DNA of 64,000 nucleotides from Streptantibioticus parmotrematis (lineage in GTDB: Bacteria > Actinomycetota > Actinomycetes > Streptomycetales > Streptomycetaceae): contig NZ_JAINVZ010000005.1 in the NCBI RefSeq assembly GCF_019890615.1, positions 1-64,000 of the forward strand, in the 5' to 3' direction. The notes under the pieces were generated by a model that worked only from the letters and a program-made list of their open reading frames with translations, was not told where the DNA came from and made no database searches. Position 1 is the stretch's first letter. Every line of letters starts with the position of its first letter. Shown here one piece after another: positions 24,805 through 33,351 of this stretch. Made by a program: the position numbers and the translations under genes.

Positions 24805-26244
24805 TCACCTCGCCCGGTAGTCGCTCATCGCCGCCCGGGCGCGCTCCGAGAAGAACGCGGGCCCGACCGCGTCGGAGTGCGCCAGCCCCTCGGGCGTCAG
24901 CCGCAGCACGCCCACGGACTCGCCCGCGCCGTCCAGCCAGCCCCTGACCCGCAGTTGCTCCAGGTCGCCCGCGAAGTCGTCCTCGGGACGGGTGCCGAAT
25001 CGTTCGCGGTACGAGGCGGCCGCCAGCCCCTCGGCCTGGAGCAGCGACTGCACGAGATGGCGGCGGCGCGACTCCCGCGCGTCCATCCACCAGCCGACCT
25101 CGGCCACGTCGAAGTCGGACGCGGGGCGTGACACGTAGTCGTCCACGATGCCCCTGATCTCCGTCATCGACACCGCGTAGTCGAACGAGTAGTGCAACCG
25201 CCGGGTGTAGGAACGCGAACCGCAGCCCAGGCCCACCATGCCATCGGTCTGACAGCAGTACTCGGTGCCCGCCGTGCGGCCCGCGCCCGGCACCGGTGCC
25301 ACGCCCGCCCGGCGGAACATCCGCATCGACACCTGCTCGTAGCCCGAGGCGAGCAGGTGGTCGCGGCCCGCGCGGTACAGCGCGAGACGTCGCCGGTCCC
25401 ACTCCGGCTCCGGCGCGTCCGCGCCCTCCCGGCGCCCGAGACCGGTCAACGGCCGCACGTAGAGCGGGTAGAGGTACAGCTCTTCCGGCTCCCAGGCGAG
25501 CGCCGCGTCGAGGGAGGTGCGCCAACTCGCCGCCGTCTGGCCGTCGATGCCGTAGATGAGGTCGATGTTGAGCACCGGGACCCCGGCGTCCCGCACCCGG
25601 CCGAGGGCGGCTTCGACGTCCGCCCTGCGCTGCGGGCGCACCGCCGCCCTGGCCTCGTGCGGCACGAAGCTCTGCACGCCCAGGCTCAGCCGGGTGGCGC
25701 CGCGCGCGGCGAGCACGGCGAGCCGGTCGGCGGTCGCGGTCGCCGGGGACGCCTCCACCGACAGCGGGACCGCGCTCAGGTCGGCGCCCATGCGGACCTC
25801 GGCGATGTCGCACAGCCGCTCCAGCTCCGCGGCGGTCAGGAACGTCGGCGTGCCGCCGCCGAAGGCCACCTGCGCGTAACGGGCGCCGGGGCCCAGCGCG
25901 GCGGCCACCCGCGTAGCCTGCCGCTCCAGCGCGTCGAGGTAGGCACCCGTCAGGCCGTCGGGGGCGCCGATGCGGGTGAACAGGTTGCAGAAACCGCAGC
26001 GCACCTCGCAGAACGGTATGTGTGCGTACAACGACAACGCGTCCTTCGGCTCGTCGGCCCACACCCGGTCCAGCCGGGGACGCGGATCCAGCGGCCGGTA
26101 GGCGGTCTTGTGCGGGTAGGCGTAGACGTAACTCTGGTACGGGGACTCGTGAGACGCCTTCGGCACCTGCGGTACATGCGGCGTCTGCGGCGTCGGCGGC
26201 TCACCGGGGTGCGCGGCCGGGGCGGGGTACGGGGCAGTGCTCAT
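24805..26244 (-). CDS. STM4012 family radical SAM protein (HemN-like)
   Basis: 479 aa, ATG 26244, overlapping the STM4013 stop by 4 bp (ATGA). A Pro-rich N-terminal 30 residues precede the HemN-like core: HIPFCEVRCGFCNLF with Cys79, Cys83 and Cys86, FGGGTPTFL, and RLSLGVQSF. The C-terminal region corresponds to the HemN C-terminal domain. HemN itself decarboxylates coproporphyrinogen III, but many relatives do not (HutW, methyltransferases, heme chaperone HemW). Placement inside the STM4011-4015 operon argues for a dedicated unknown role rather than heme synthesis. Confidence 0.92.
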   Translation of the reverse strand: MSTAPYPAPAAHPGEPPTPQTPHVPQVPKASHESPYQSYVYAYPHKTAYRPLDPRPRLDRVWADEPKDALSLYAHIPFCEVRCGFCNLFTRIGAPDGLTGAYLDALERQATRVAAALGPGARYAQVAFGGGTPTFLTAAELERLCDIAEVRMGADLSAVPLSVEASPATATADRLAVLAARGATRLSLGVQSFVPHEARAAVRPQRRADVEAALGRVRDAGVPVLNIDLIYGIDGQTAASWRTSLDAALAWEPEELYLYPLYVRPLTGLGRREGADAPEPEWDRRRLALYRAGRDHLLASGYEQVSMRMFRRAGVAPVPGAGRTAGTEYCCQTDGMVGLGCGSRSYTRRLHYSFDYAVSMTEIRGIVDDYVSRPASDFDVAEVGWWMDARESRRRHLVQSLLQAEGLAAASYRERFGTRPEDDFAGDLEQLRVRGWLDGAGESVGVLRLTPEGLAHSDAVGPAFFSERARAAMSDYRAR

Positions 26245-27146
26245 CGTCGGGCTCTCTCGTCGGAGTCCTGCCGCGCGGCCGCGGGCAGCGTGAAGTGGGC
26301 GTACGGCACCGTCCACACGGACTCGTGGCCGATCCGGTGACCGCTCCAGCCGTCGTCGCCGTAGGCGGTGCCGTGATCGGAGCAGACGATGGCGAAGCAG
26401 GGGCGGCGCTGTGCCATCGCCGCGAAGAGCCGCGGCACGTGACGGTCCACGTACTCCAGCGCGGCGGCGTGCGAGGCGCGGGTGTCGCCGTGCTCCTTCG
26501 TCGCGCCCGGCAGATGGTGCCAGTTGGGCTGGTGCAGCGCGGAGACGTTCACGAAGAGGAACAACGGCTGCTCGGGCGCCTGCCGGGCGTGTTCCTCGGT
26601 GATGCGTTCTGCGAGTGCCACCTGCGTCTCGAAGGACGTGGCAGAGGTGACGCCGGTCTGCGGGCTCCAGTGGCTCTCCTGGAACAGACCGGGCAGCACG
26701 GACCCCAGCGCGGCCGTCTTGCTGAAGAAGCCGACCCCGCCGACGCACACCGTCCGGTACCCGGCCTCGGCCAGCCCCGAGACCAGGTCGGGCGTGTCGT
26801 AGACGAAGGACGTCGTCGCGGTGGACTCACTGCCCGCGAACCGCGCCGCGAACAGCCGGGGATGAGGCCCCGGCGAGTCGGCGGGCGTGGGCAGGAACCC
26901 GGCGAAGATCGCCTGATGGGCCGCGTAGGTGAAGCTGCCCGGGCTGTGCCGGCGCTCCCAGCGACCGCCGGGCAGCCGGGCCGCCAGGTTCGGGGTGCGG
27001 CCGGCCGCGGCCAGCTCGGCGGCCACGTCGTACCGCAGGGTGTCGAGGGTGACGAACAGGATGTCGTGGCTGCCGACGATCCGGCGCATGTCGACGTCGG
27101 ACGCCTGCTCCTGCCGGGGCCACCCGGCAGGTGAGGGATCGTTCAC
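26241..27146 (-). CDS. STM4013/SEN3800 family hydrolase (alkaline-phosphatase fold)
   Basis: 301 aa from GTG 27146; both ends overlap neighbours by 4 bp. Metal-site motifs of the alkaline phosphatase/sulfatase superfamily are visible: ILFVTLDTLRYD near the N-terminus, CSDHGTAYGDD with Asp and His ligands, then GHRIGHESV. The usual sulfatase CxPSR formylglycine site is absent. The nucleophile position is probably the Thr in GSFTYAAHQAIFAG, so a phosphatase or phosphotransferase-like activity is more likely than a sulfatase. No signal peptide, so cytoplasmic. The substrate is unknown. Confidence 0.9.
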   Translation of the reverse strand: MNDPSPAGWPRQEQASDVDMRRIVGSHDILFVTLDTLRYDVAAELAAAGRTPNLAARLPGGRWERRHSPGSFTYAAHQAIFAGFLPTPADSPGPHPRLFAARFAGSESTATTSFVYDTPDLVSGLAEAGYRTVCVGGVGFFSKTAALGSVLPGLFQESHWSPQTGVTSATSFETQVALAERITEEHARQAPEQPLFLFVNVSALHQPNWHHLPGATKEHGDTRASHAAALEYVDRHVPRLFAAMAQRRPCFAIVCSDHGTAYGDDGWSGHRIGHESVWTVPYAHFTLPAAARQDSDERARR

Positions 27147-28399
27147 TTCGGTGTTCCTTCTGGTGTTCCTTTTGCTGGTCGCGGTCCGTCCGCTGTTTGT
27201 GTTCTCGGTCTGTCCGCCGTTCGCGGGCTGTCCCGCGCGCGCAGCACGGCGGCGGTGAACGCCGCGTACGTGTCCGCTCCTTCGGCGCCCGAACCGGGCA
27301 GGCCGGTCAGCCCCGGCAGCAGGTCGCCGAAGGCGTTGACCTCGCCGACCGCGTGCCCACGCAGGTTCGCCGACGGCAGGACGTCGACCGCGACGACCGG
27401 GCTGCCCGGGAAGAGCCGGGCCGTGCGCTCACAGGTCTCCAGCACGGCGGGCCACTCGGGCCCGCTCGCGTCCCGGAACGCCGACAGGTCGCCGCGGGCG
27501 CCGCCGAGGTGGAGGTTGGTGACGGGATTGCGGCTGGTGCGCAGCACCGCGTGGGTGGCACGCCCGGCGGTGACCACGACCCGCAGGTCGCAGGGCTTCC
27601 CGTGCGGCGACGCCTTCGGCAGCCACCGTTCCACGTGCAGCCGCTCACCGGCCAGCACGTCGAACAGCGCCCGCAACTGGGGCTCCTGCGTGTAGCGGCG
27701 CACCCGCAGCGAGTTGAACAGCGCCGGGCGGCCGTCGACTGCGGTGCCCAGAGCGGCGGACGTGGTGGCCCGCGCCCGGCCGCGTGGACCCAGCTCCACG
27801 GCGACCACACCGGAGGCGGACGAGGCGTGAGCGGGCTTGACGAACGCCCGGGGCATCCCCGCCGCGAGCAACCGCTCCCGCAGGTCGTCCCACCCGGTCA
27901 CCGGCTCGCCACCCTGATCGAGCGCCCGCGGCACGGGCACCGCGGCGTCCGCGAGCAGCGCGTGGGTGCGCCGCTTGTCGAACATCACCGCGATCTCGTC
28001 CGGGTCGGCCAGCAGGACGCACCCCGGCACGGCCGCCGCCGTACGGGCCAACTCCCGCAGGGCCGCGGTGAACCGCTCGTACCACGCCGTGCCGCCGCCG
28101 ACCCGCGTGGAATCCCAGCCGCCGCCCAGCGCGTCACCGCGCAGCAGCCGGTCGACCCGCTCGTCCTCGCCGGGCGAGTCGATCCGCAGCAGCGTCCCGG
28201 GCGCGGGTACCGCGCCGGGTGCGCCGCGCAGCACGTCGGCCCAGGCCAGCACGGCCGGCTCCGGCCCGCCCGCGGCCAGCACGGCGGTCCGGAAGAGGCC
28301 CACCCGGCGGCTGCCGGGATTGCCGACCACGGTGAAGCGCGCGGACCGCCGCGGGTCGGGGGCGAGGCGGCGCCCCGCGGGAACGATCGAGGTGGCCAA
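27143..28399 (-). CDS. STM4014 family protein, ATP-grasp-like
   Basis: 418 aa. The frame opens at TTG 28399, 3 bp after the STM4015 stop. TTG is the only plausible start before the conserved FTVVGNPGSRRVGLF, so the exact N-terminus is uncertain. The central and C-terminal parts look like an ATP-grasp ligase: RTHALLADAAVPVP, RAFVKPAHASSASGVVAVE (ATP-binding loop), and VVAVDVLPSANLRGHAVGEVNAFGD with the late acidic/Asn metal ligands. ATP-grasp enzymes join carboxylates to amines or thiols through acyl-phosphates. The tail is Arg/Pro-rich. Substrates unknown. Confidence 0.87.
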   Translation of the reverse strand: MATSIVPAGRRLAPDPRRSARFTVVGNPGSRRVGLFRTAVLAAGGPEPAVLAWADVLRGAPGAVPAPGTLLRIDSPGEDERVDRLLRGDALGGGWDSTRVGGGTAWYERFTAALRELARTAAAVPGCVLLADPDEIAVMFDKRRTHALLADAAVPVPRALDQGGEPVTGWDDLRERLLAAGMPRAFVKPAHASSASGVVAVELGPRGRARATTSAALGTAVDGRPALFNSLRVRRYTQEPQLRALFDVLAGERLHVERWLPKASPHGKPCDLRVVVTAGRATHAVLRTSRNPVTNLHLGGARGDLSAFRDASGPEWPAVLETCERTARLFPGSPVVAVDVLPSANLRGHAVGEVNAFGDLLPGLTGLPGSGAEGADTYAAFTAAVLRARDSPRTADRPRTQTADGPRPAKGTPEGTPK

Positions 28400-28402
28400 G
28401 GT

Positions 28403-29347
28403 CTACTCGTCCACCGCGACGTAGTACCAGGCCTGCCCGTCGTACTCGTCCGGCTTCTCCTGCTCGCTGAGGTCCACCGTGACACCGGCCGGCTCCAGGG
28501 CCTCACGTATGCGCGCGACCATGCCGTCCGACAGGAAGTGGTGGTGCAGGTCGAGTTCGGCCAGGTGGGTCAGCGACTGCCCGCCCAGGAGGGCTTCGGC
28601 ACCGGCGTCGGTGAGGGTGCCCATCGAGAGGCTGAGCGAGGTGAGTCCCGGCACCACCGCGGCCCTCGCGACCGCTTGCGCGATGGCGTCCTGCGACTCG
28701 CTGTCCTGGAGCCCGAGATGACGCAGCGACGGGAAACGGCCGGCCTCCAGCAGCGGCGCGATGTCCTCCACCGTGGCGTCGCCGCCGTAGTTCTCCACGC
28801 CGAGCCACAGCTCCAGCCGCTCCAGCGCGGGCAGTTCACTGGACGCTATGCCGCGCACCACGGCTGCGGACATGCCACCGGACTCCAGCCGCAGCGTGCG
28901 CAGGTTCGCATGCCGCACCGGGGTGAACTCGCGGTGGCCGCCGCGGGCGCCGAGCTCCTCCAGTCCGGGGAAGGCTTCGAGGACCGGTGCGAGGTCGGTC
29001 TGCTCGATCCAGGAGATCTCGTTCTCCTCGGAGACGATGTCCCCCAGGAAGAACGCCTTGAGCGAGGGGAGGCGGTCGGCCGACTCGACCAGCCGGGCCA
29101 CCTCCGCGGACGCGTCCTCGTCGTACATGTGGTCGCTCCACGGCCCGAATATGAGCGCGGTGACCCGGCTCGTGTCGACGGACTCCAAGAAGACCGGCCA
29201 GATGGCCTCGATGTCCTTGTCGGCCGACCAGTCGTGCCCCAGCCGCCAGGCGACCTCCCCGGCCGCGGGCAGCCCGTCCTTCCGGCCCTCCGCCGGGAAC
29301 TCGAAGACCTTCAGGCCGTGGAACTCGGTGAGGTGTTCTACACACAT
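28403..29347 (-). CDS. STM4015 family protein, leucine-rich repeat type
   Basis: 314 aa, ATG 29347 with AGGAG 8 nt upstream; first gene of the operon. The N-terminal 90 residues form a compact domain. From about residue 90 on there are leucine-rich repeats of the form LPSLKAFFLGDI, FPGLEELGARGG, LPALERLELWLG, FPSLRHLGLQD, VPGLTSLSLSMG and LTHLAELDLHHH, giving about seven turns. The C-terminus is a short WYYVAVDE segment. LRR proteins bind other proteins; here it may present a substrate to, or scaffold, the two radical SAM and ATP-grasp enzymes. That is inference. Confidence 0.9.
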   Translation of the reverse strand: MCVEHLTEFHGLKVFEFPAEGRKDGLPAAGEVAWRLGHDWSADKDIEAIWPVFLESVDTSRVTALIFGPWSDHMYDEDASAEVARLVESADRLPSLKAFFLGDIVSEENEISWIEQTDLAPVLEAFPGLEELGARGGHREFTPVRHANLRTLRLESGGMSAAVVRGIASSELPALERLELWLGVENYGGDATVEDIAPLLEAGRFPSLRHLGLQDSESQDAIAQAVARAAVVPGLTSLSLSMGTLTDAGAEALLGGQSLTHLAELDLHHHFLSDGMVARIREALEPAGVTVDLSEQEKPDEYDGQAWYYVAVDE

Positions 29348-29484
29348 CGGAATCGCTCCTCGCACGCCGCGGAATATGTGCCAAGTCCTATCAGGAGGCA
29401 CTGACAATCCCGTTGCCCGGAGGGGCGGATGGGGCGTGACGAGGGAGGGAACGCTGGGTCGACTGCCGCGGTCAGGCGCCGTGC

Positions 29485-29685
29485 TCACGCACCGCGAGGG
29501 GAGGGCGGCGCGTCCGAGGCGGAGCCGTCGTCGCGCCCGGAGCCGGAGCCGTTGCCCGGGCCTGAGCCGTCCTCGTCGTGGTGGCGGGCGCCGCGGTAGG
29601 CGAGGCCGCCCATCATGACGACGAGGGTGCCGACCACGAAGGCGATCACGGCCAGCGAGAAGCCGATGGTCTCCAGAGCGATCAT
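29485..29685 (-). CDS. Small single-pass membrane protein
   Basis: 66 aa, ATG 29685 with GAGGGG upstream. One strong transmembrane helix (residues 7-31: GFSLAVIAFVVGTLVVMMGG) is followed by a charged, Gly/Ser/Asp-rich cytoplasmic tail. No recognised family. It lies upstream of the STM4015 operon on the same strand, with 137 bp between them, so it is probably transcribed separately. Confidence 0.65.
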   Translation of the reverse strand: MIALETIGFSLAVIAFVVGTLVVMMGGLAYRGARHHDEDGSGPGNGSGSGRDDGSASDAPPSPRGA

Positions 29686-29803
29686 GCCGACCCCCTCGGA
29701 AGGAACGGCCCGGGTGAGAGTCCCGTGCGCGGGCCCGGTCCCTGCCAGGCTAACCCGCGCCCCCGCCCGCCGCGATCCAGACCGCTGCCCGCACCCCGTA
29801 CGG

Positions 29804-29848
29804 CCGTGGCCGCCTCCGCCAGAGCTGCGAGCTGCGGGGCGGCCACGG
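29804..29848. terminator. Inverted repeat, candidate terminator
   Basis: CCGTGGCCGCC (29804-29814) pairs exactly with GGCGGCCACGG (29838-29848), with a 23-nt loop. It lies between the small membrane protein gene and the NRPS remnant. Confidence 0.45.
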
Positions 29849-29920
29849 ACCTGTGAGGGACTTACGCGGCCCGCCCGGGGCCGGGCAGGAAGCCGGTGCC
29901 GACGAGGTACGACAGATACG

Positions 29921-30578
29921 TCAACAGTGTTCCGTCAGCAGCGTCCGTTCCGTCAGCGCGGGCAGGTGCGGACCCGCCGCCACCGCGCGGCGATTCCGCG
30001 ACGAGTCGAGCGACCGGTCCTCCCGGACGGTGGCGCACGCCGCGCGGATGCCCGGCAGCGATGTCAACGCGGCCTCCACCTTGCCGAGTTCGATGCGGAG
30101 GCCGCGCACCTTGACCTGGTCGTCGGCGCGCGAGAGGTATTCCAGCTGCCCGTCGTCGTTCCACCGCACCACGTCCCTGGTGCGGTACATCCGGCCACCG
30201 GCGGGACCGAACGGGTCGGCCACGAAGCGGTCGGCGGTCAGGGCGGGACGGCGCAGGCGGGAGAGGAGGGAACCGCTGAGGCCGTCGATGGCGACGTCGT
30301 GGTGGCGCACGTACCACCAGTGCAGTTCGGGACCGAGCCTGAGCAAGGCGTACGTGCGTCGGGGCGCGGTGATGGTGTCCACCGTCGCCATGTCGTCCGC
30401 CATGTACCGCTCGGCGGGGGCGACCGGGTCGGCCCGCGCTGAGGTCCACGCGGTGCACATGAGTGAGTGACCCGCGCACCACCCGCTGGTAGACGGCATC
30501 GTCCTGGCTCACGAACTCGGTGTTGATGCTTCCACAGGAATCACCCAGCTTTTCGACAACCCTTTCGAGGTTGTTCAT
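29921..30578 (-). pseudogene. Non-ribosomal peptide synthetase remnant (condensation + adenylation)
   Basis: Read right to left, the first part (about 30578-30440) has condensation-domain sequence in one frame ([18 protein letters not shown]). It continues in a second frame with [31 protein letters not shown] and the catalytic HHxxxDG motif (HHDVAIDG). The text then jumps straight to the end of an adenylation domain: [49 protein letters not shown] frameshift and an in-frame deletion of several hundred residues are therefore present, and the frame stops soon after. It is on the same strand as mbtH, consistent with a once intact mbtH-NRPS locus. Confidence 0.8.
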
Positions 30579-30949
30579 CGAGCGGCCCGCGGATCTCTAC
30601 GCATTCGCCGATGTTGCACTTCGGACTCTTCGGATCGATTGCCTGCCCGTCCCACACGCATTCCTGCGAAGCGGTGAGGGGGAGGAGGCGGTCCTCGGCT
30701 TCGTGCCTGGTGCTTCTGCCCTTTCAGGGGTGGCTTCCGGATATTCCATTTGGGCATGGCGAAGCCATCGGGGGCACTCGTCGGATGTTCCCGGGCAGCG
30801 TCGCTGCCGCCGGACAAAAGAACCTCGTCCGGCGCACATGATTTCGCGCACGGCTTTGCCCTGTGGAATGGGGATGACCAGATGATGAACCGGAACCGAG
30901 CGGTCGGGTCGGACGCGGTCCGCAGGAGCTGCTGCGGACCGTCCGGCCG
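30579..30949. other. Non-coding remnant DNA
   Basis: This stretch lies between the NRPS and transposase remnants. Frames are open by composition only. I recognise no protein family, RNA or repeat in it. Confidence 0.4.
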
Positions 30950-31154
30950 CGAGAGGGCCGGAAGCGCGGTGGGTGCGGTGGCCTGCGTGTTCAGCCAGTT
31001 GCCAGCCGTTTTTGCGGCCGACCGGGTCGAGCAGGGCGCGGACGTAGTCACGCATGCGGCGTCGCAGGTCGGCGCGGCCGAAACGGTGGCCGATACGCAG
31101 GAAGAGGTCGTTGAGTTCACGGTCCCAGGTCGCGTCGGCGAGGTCATCGATCAC
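30950..31154 (-). pseudogene. IS701-type transposase, N-terminal fragment
   Basis: From ATG 31154 the frame gives ATWDRELNDLFLRIGHRF, RRRMRDYVRALLDPVGRKNGWQLAEHAG, matching the N-terminus of IS701-type transposases. After about residue 60 the sequence degenerates; the expected PDG-QQLL segment appears in another frame after roughly 25 extra bases. The catalytic DDE domain is absent. A dead fragment. Confidence 0.65.
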
Positions 31155-31305
31155 ACGGGGAGGCTGCCCTCATCACCGCTCAGGCAGTTCCCGGTGCCAC
31201 TCGTTGGAGGGGCGGTCAGTCAAGACTGCCCCTGACACCCTATCAGCCAACTACACTCCCCGACGACGCCTCTGACCAGGCAAGATAGCGAAACGCTGCT
31301 GGAGT

Positions 31306-31333
31306 ACTAGGGCGTGTATCGGGTCGTGATCAA
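31306..31333 (+). repeat. Left terminal inverted repeat of the IS5-bounded element
   Basis: Pairs with 35300-35327 with mismatches at repeat positions 10, 15 and 16 only. It is 51 bp upstream of the truncated transposase start. Confidence 0.8.
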
Positions 31334-31383
31334 TATGGCGGTTTCTGACTCTCGGTGATTTGCGATCCTGTAGATCGTCTTGC

Positions 31384-31559
31384 ATGACGCGAGCGCAACT
31401 GAGAGATCGAGAGTGGGAGTTCATCGAGCCGTACCTGCCGATCGGCGAGTACGGCCCGTATCCGGTACGGCTGCGGCAGCAGTTCGAAGGCGTGGTCTGG
31501 AAGTTCCGCTCGGGAGCGCAGTGGCGGGAGATGCCCGCCGAGTTCGGCGCCTGGGACCG
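31384..31559 (+). pseudogene. IS5-family transposase, 5' fragment
   Basis: ATG 31384 opens a typical DUF4096/IS5 N-terminus: DREWEFIEPYLPIGEYG, GVVWKFRSGAQWREMP, AEFGAW. After AEFGAW (about 31555) the family sequence stops and the frame runs into DNA antisense to the AraC gene. The catalytic domain is missing. Confidence 0.8.
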
Positions 31560-31613
31560 TTCACAATTTGTAGAGGGCATCCGGTCGGCGCTGCGGACAC
31601 TGGTGGTCCTGGC

Positions 31614-32486
31614 TCAGCTGCCGCCCGCTGGCCGGGCAGTGGCGCGGAAAGCGGTGGGTGACTGTCCGGTGTGGACGATGAAGAAGGTGGAGAAGTTCGA
31701 CGGGTCGCGGAAACCAAGGCGGCGGGCGAGGCGGGCGACCGGCTGGTCGGTATGCGCGAGCAGCCGGCGGGCTTCGAGGACGAGCCGGCGGTTGATGGCC
31801 TGCTTCGGTGACTCCCCGGTGGCGGCCTGGGTGGCCCGGTTGAGCGTGCGGGCGGAGTAGCCAAGCCGCTGGGCGTAGTGCTCGACATCGTGGGCTGTGG
31901 CGAAGTCCCGCTCCAGGAGGTCCCGGAACCGCGCGTCGAGTCCGGTGGGATCGGGCCGCCTGGGGTCCGGGGCGTGCCGGGCCAGTTCCAGGATGAGCAG
32001 AGACAGCAGGTGGCGCAGTGTCTCGGTCTGCACGACCGTGGGCCGCCCGGAGCCGGCCGCCCGGGTGTATTCACGCCGGAGCGCGCGCCGGGTCGGCTCG
32101 AACGGACCGGTGGCTTCGACCGGGCCGCCGTGGTCGCCGGCGAGGCCGGCCGCGTGCGTGCCGGGGATCAGGAAGTCTGGCTGGAACAACACCAGGTCGC
32201 CGGTGGCCTGTTCGCCGAACACCTGGACCCGGCCGGGCCGCACCCACAGCATCGATCCCATGGCCAGGTGGTGTTCCTCGAAGTCGACGGTGTGCGTCGT
32301 GGAGCCGCTGGTTACCAGCACCAGGAGGTGGAAGGCGGGGCGCTGAGGCGAGCTGAGGTAGCCCGGAGGTGCCATCGCCCACAGTTGCGCGATGGTCATC
32401 ACCTCGATATCGAACGGTGTCGGCGCCTGGAACGGCACCCGGCGGATCGCCTGTCTTGTTTTCACTGGTCCAGGTCCCTTCTCCAC
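31614..32486 (-). CDS. AraC family transcriptional regulator
   Basis: 290 aa, start at 32486 (the codon is preceded by GGGACC-type sequence; an internal Met is possible). The N-terminal cupin-like sensing domain includes FHLLVLVTSGSTTHTVDF and WVRPGRVQVFG. The C-terminal double HTH includes VEHYAQRLGYSARTLNRATQAATGESP and VARLARRLGFRDPSNFSTFFIVHTGQSP. It is divergent from the alpha/beta hydrolase gene with only 60 bp between, so it probably controls that gene pair and itself. All three lie inside the IS5-bounded element as cargo. Confidence 0.88.
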   Translation of the reverse strand: MEKGPGPVKTRQAIRRVPFQAPTPFDIEVMTIAQLWAMAPPGYLSSPQRPAFHLLVLVTSGSTTHTVDFEEHHLAMGSMLWVRPGRVQVFGEQATGDLVLFQPDFLIPGTHAAGLAGDHGGPVEATGPFEPTRRALRREYTRAAGSGRPTVVQTETLRHLLSLLILELARHAPDPRRPDPTGLDARFRDLLERDFATAHDVEHYAQRLGYSARTLNRATQAATGESPKQAINRRLVLEARRLLAHTDQPVARLARRLGFRDPSNFSTFFIVHTGQSPTAFRATARPAGGS

Positions 32487-32546
32487 CAGCGCTGATCCCT
32501 AATCTGATCACTGTATTCAGTGATCGCACGAGAAGGGGCCACAGGT

Positions 32547-33350
32547 ATGACCGAGCTGCAACTGACTGATTCTCGCATCAAAACCGGAGCAGCGACGCTG
32601 CATGTCGAGCAGACAGGCGAGGGCACACCGGCGCTGGTGTTCCTGCACTACTGGGGCGGGTCGACCCGGACCTGGCACCCGGTGTTCGAACGCCTGGCCG
32701 GTCAGGGGCACTGCGTGGCCATCGACCACCGTGGCTGGGGCCGGTCGACCGCGCCCGCGACCGGTTACGCGACCGGCGATCTCGCCGATGACGCGCTGGC
32801 CGTGATCACCGAGATGGGTTTGACGGACTACGTGCTGGTCGGGCACAGCATGGGCGGCAAGGTCGCGCAACTGATCGCCTCCCGGCGCCCGGCCGGGCTG
32901 CACGGCGTGGTCCTGGTTGCCCCGGCACCAGCCAAGCCCGCATCCGTCCCCAGCGAGGTCCGAGCACAGATGGCCGCCGCCTATGACAGCCGTGAGTCCG
33001 TACTCGCCACCCTCGACGCCGTCCTCGCGCACGCGCCGCTCGGGGCGGAGATCCGCGAGCAGATCGTCCAGGACAGCCTCGCGGGTGCCGAACCGGCCAA
33101 GCACGAGTGGCCGGCGCGGACAATCCTCGAGGACGTCTCGGCCGACCTCGCCCGGATCGAGGCCCCGGTCCTTGTCGTGGCCGGCGAGCACGATCGGGTC
33201 GAGCCGGTCGACCTGCTGCGCAGCCACGTGCTCGCGACCATTCCCGGAGCGCAACTGGAGGTCATTCCCGGCGCTGGCCACCTGCTGCCGGTGGAGAAGC
33301 CCGATCAACTCGGTGATCAGATCGCGACGTTCCGGAAGCAGATCGGCTGA
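32547..33350 (+). CDS. Alpha/beta hydrolase (cargo gene)
   Basis: 267 aa, ATG 32547 with AAGGGG upstream; a GTG at 32520 in frame is less likely because it sits in the promoter. Classical fold: LVFLHYWGGSTRTW, IDHRGWGRS, nucleophile elbow GHSMGG (Ser in GHSMGGKVAQL), acid in VLVVAGEHDRVEP, His in PGAGHLLPVEKP. It resembles haloperoxidase-like and C-C hydrolase-like members; the substrate is unknown. The next gene starts 1 bp after its stop, so they are coupled. Divergent AraC suggests inducible expression. Confidence 0.87.
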   Translation: MTELQLTDSRIKTGAATLHVEQTGEGTPALVFLHYWGGSTRTWHPVFERLAGQGHCVAIDHRGWGRSTAPATGYATGDLADDALAVITEMGLTDYVLVGHSMGGKVAQLIASRRPAGLHGVVLVAPAPAKPASVPSEVRAQMAAAYDSRESVLATLDAVLAHAPLGAEIREQIVQDSLAGAEPAKHEWPARTILEDVSADLARIEAPVLVVAGEHDRVEPVDLLRSHVLATIPGAQLEVIPGAGHLLPVEKPDQLGDQIATFRKQIG

Positions 33351-33351
33351 C

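Noticed and set aside
24805-26244. Reading STM4012 as a heme-pathway HemN/HemW
   Set aside because: The core is HemN-like, but its place in an overlapping STM4011-4015 operon and the family pattern favour a separate role.
26022-27134. Plus-strand frames across the STM4012/4013 genes
   Set aside because: Shadows of two well-supported minus-strand genes; no ribosome site or family similarity.
26241-27146. Reading STM4013 as a sulfatase
   Set aside because: No CxPSR/SxPSR formylglycine motif. Only superfamily metal-site motifs are present.
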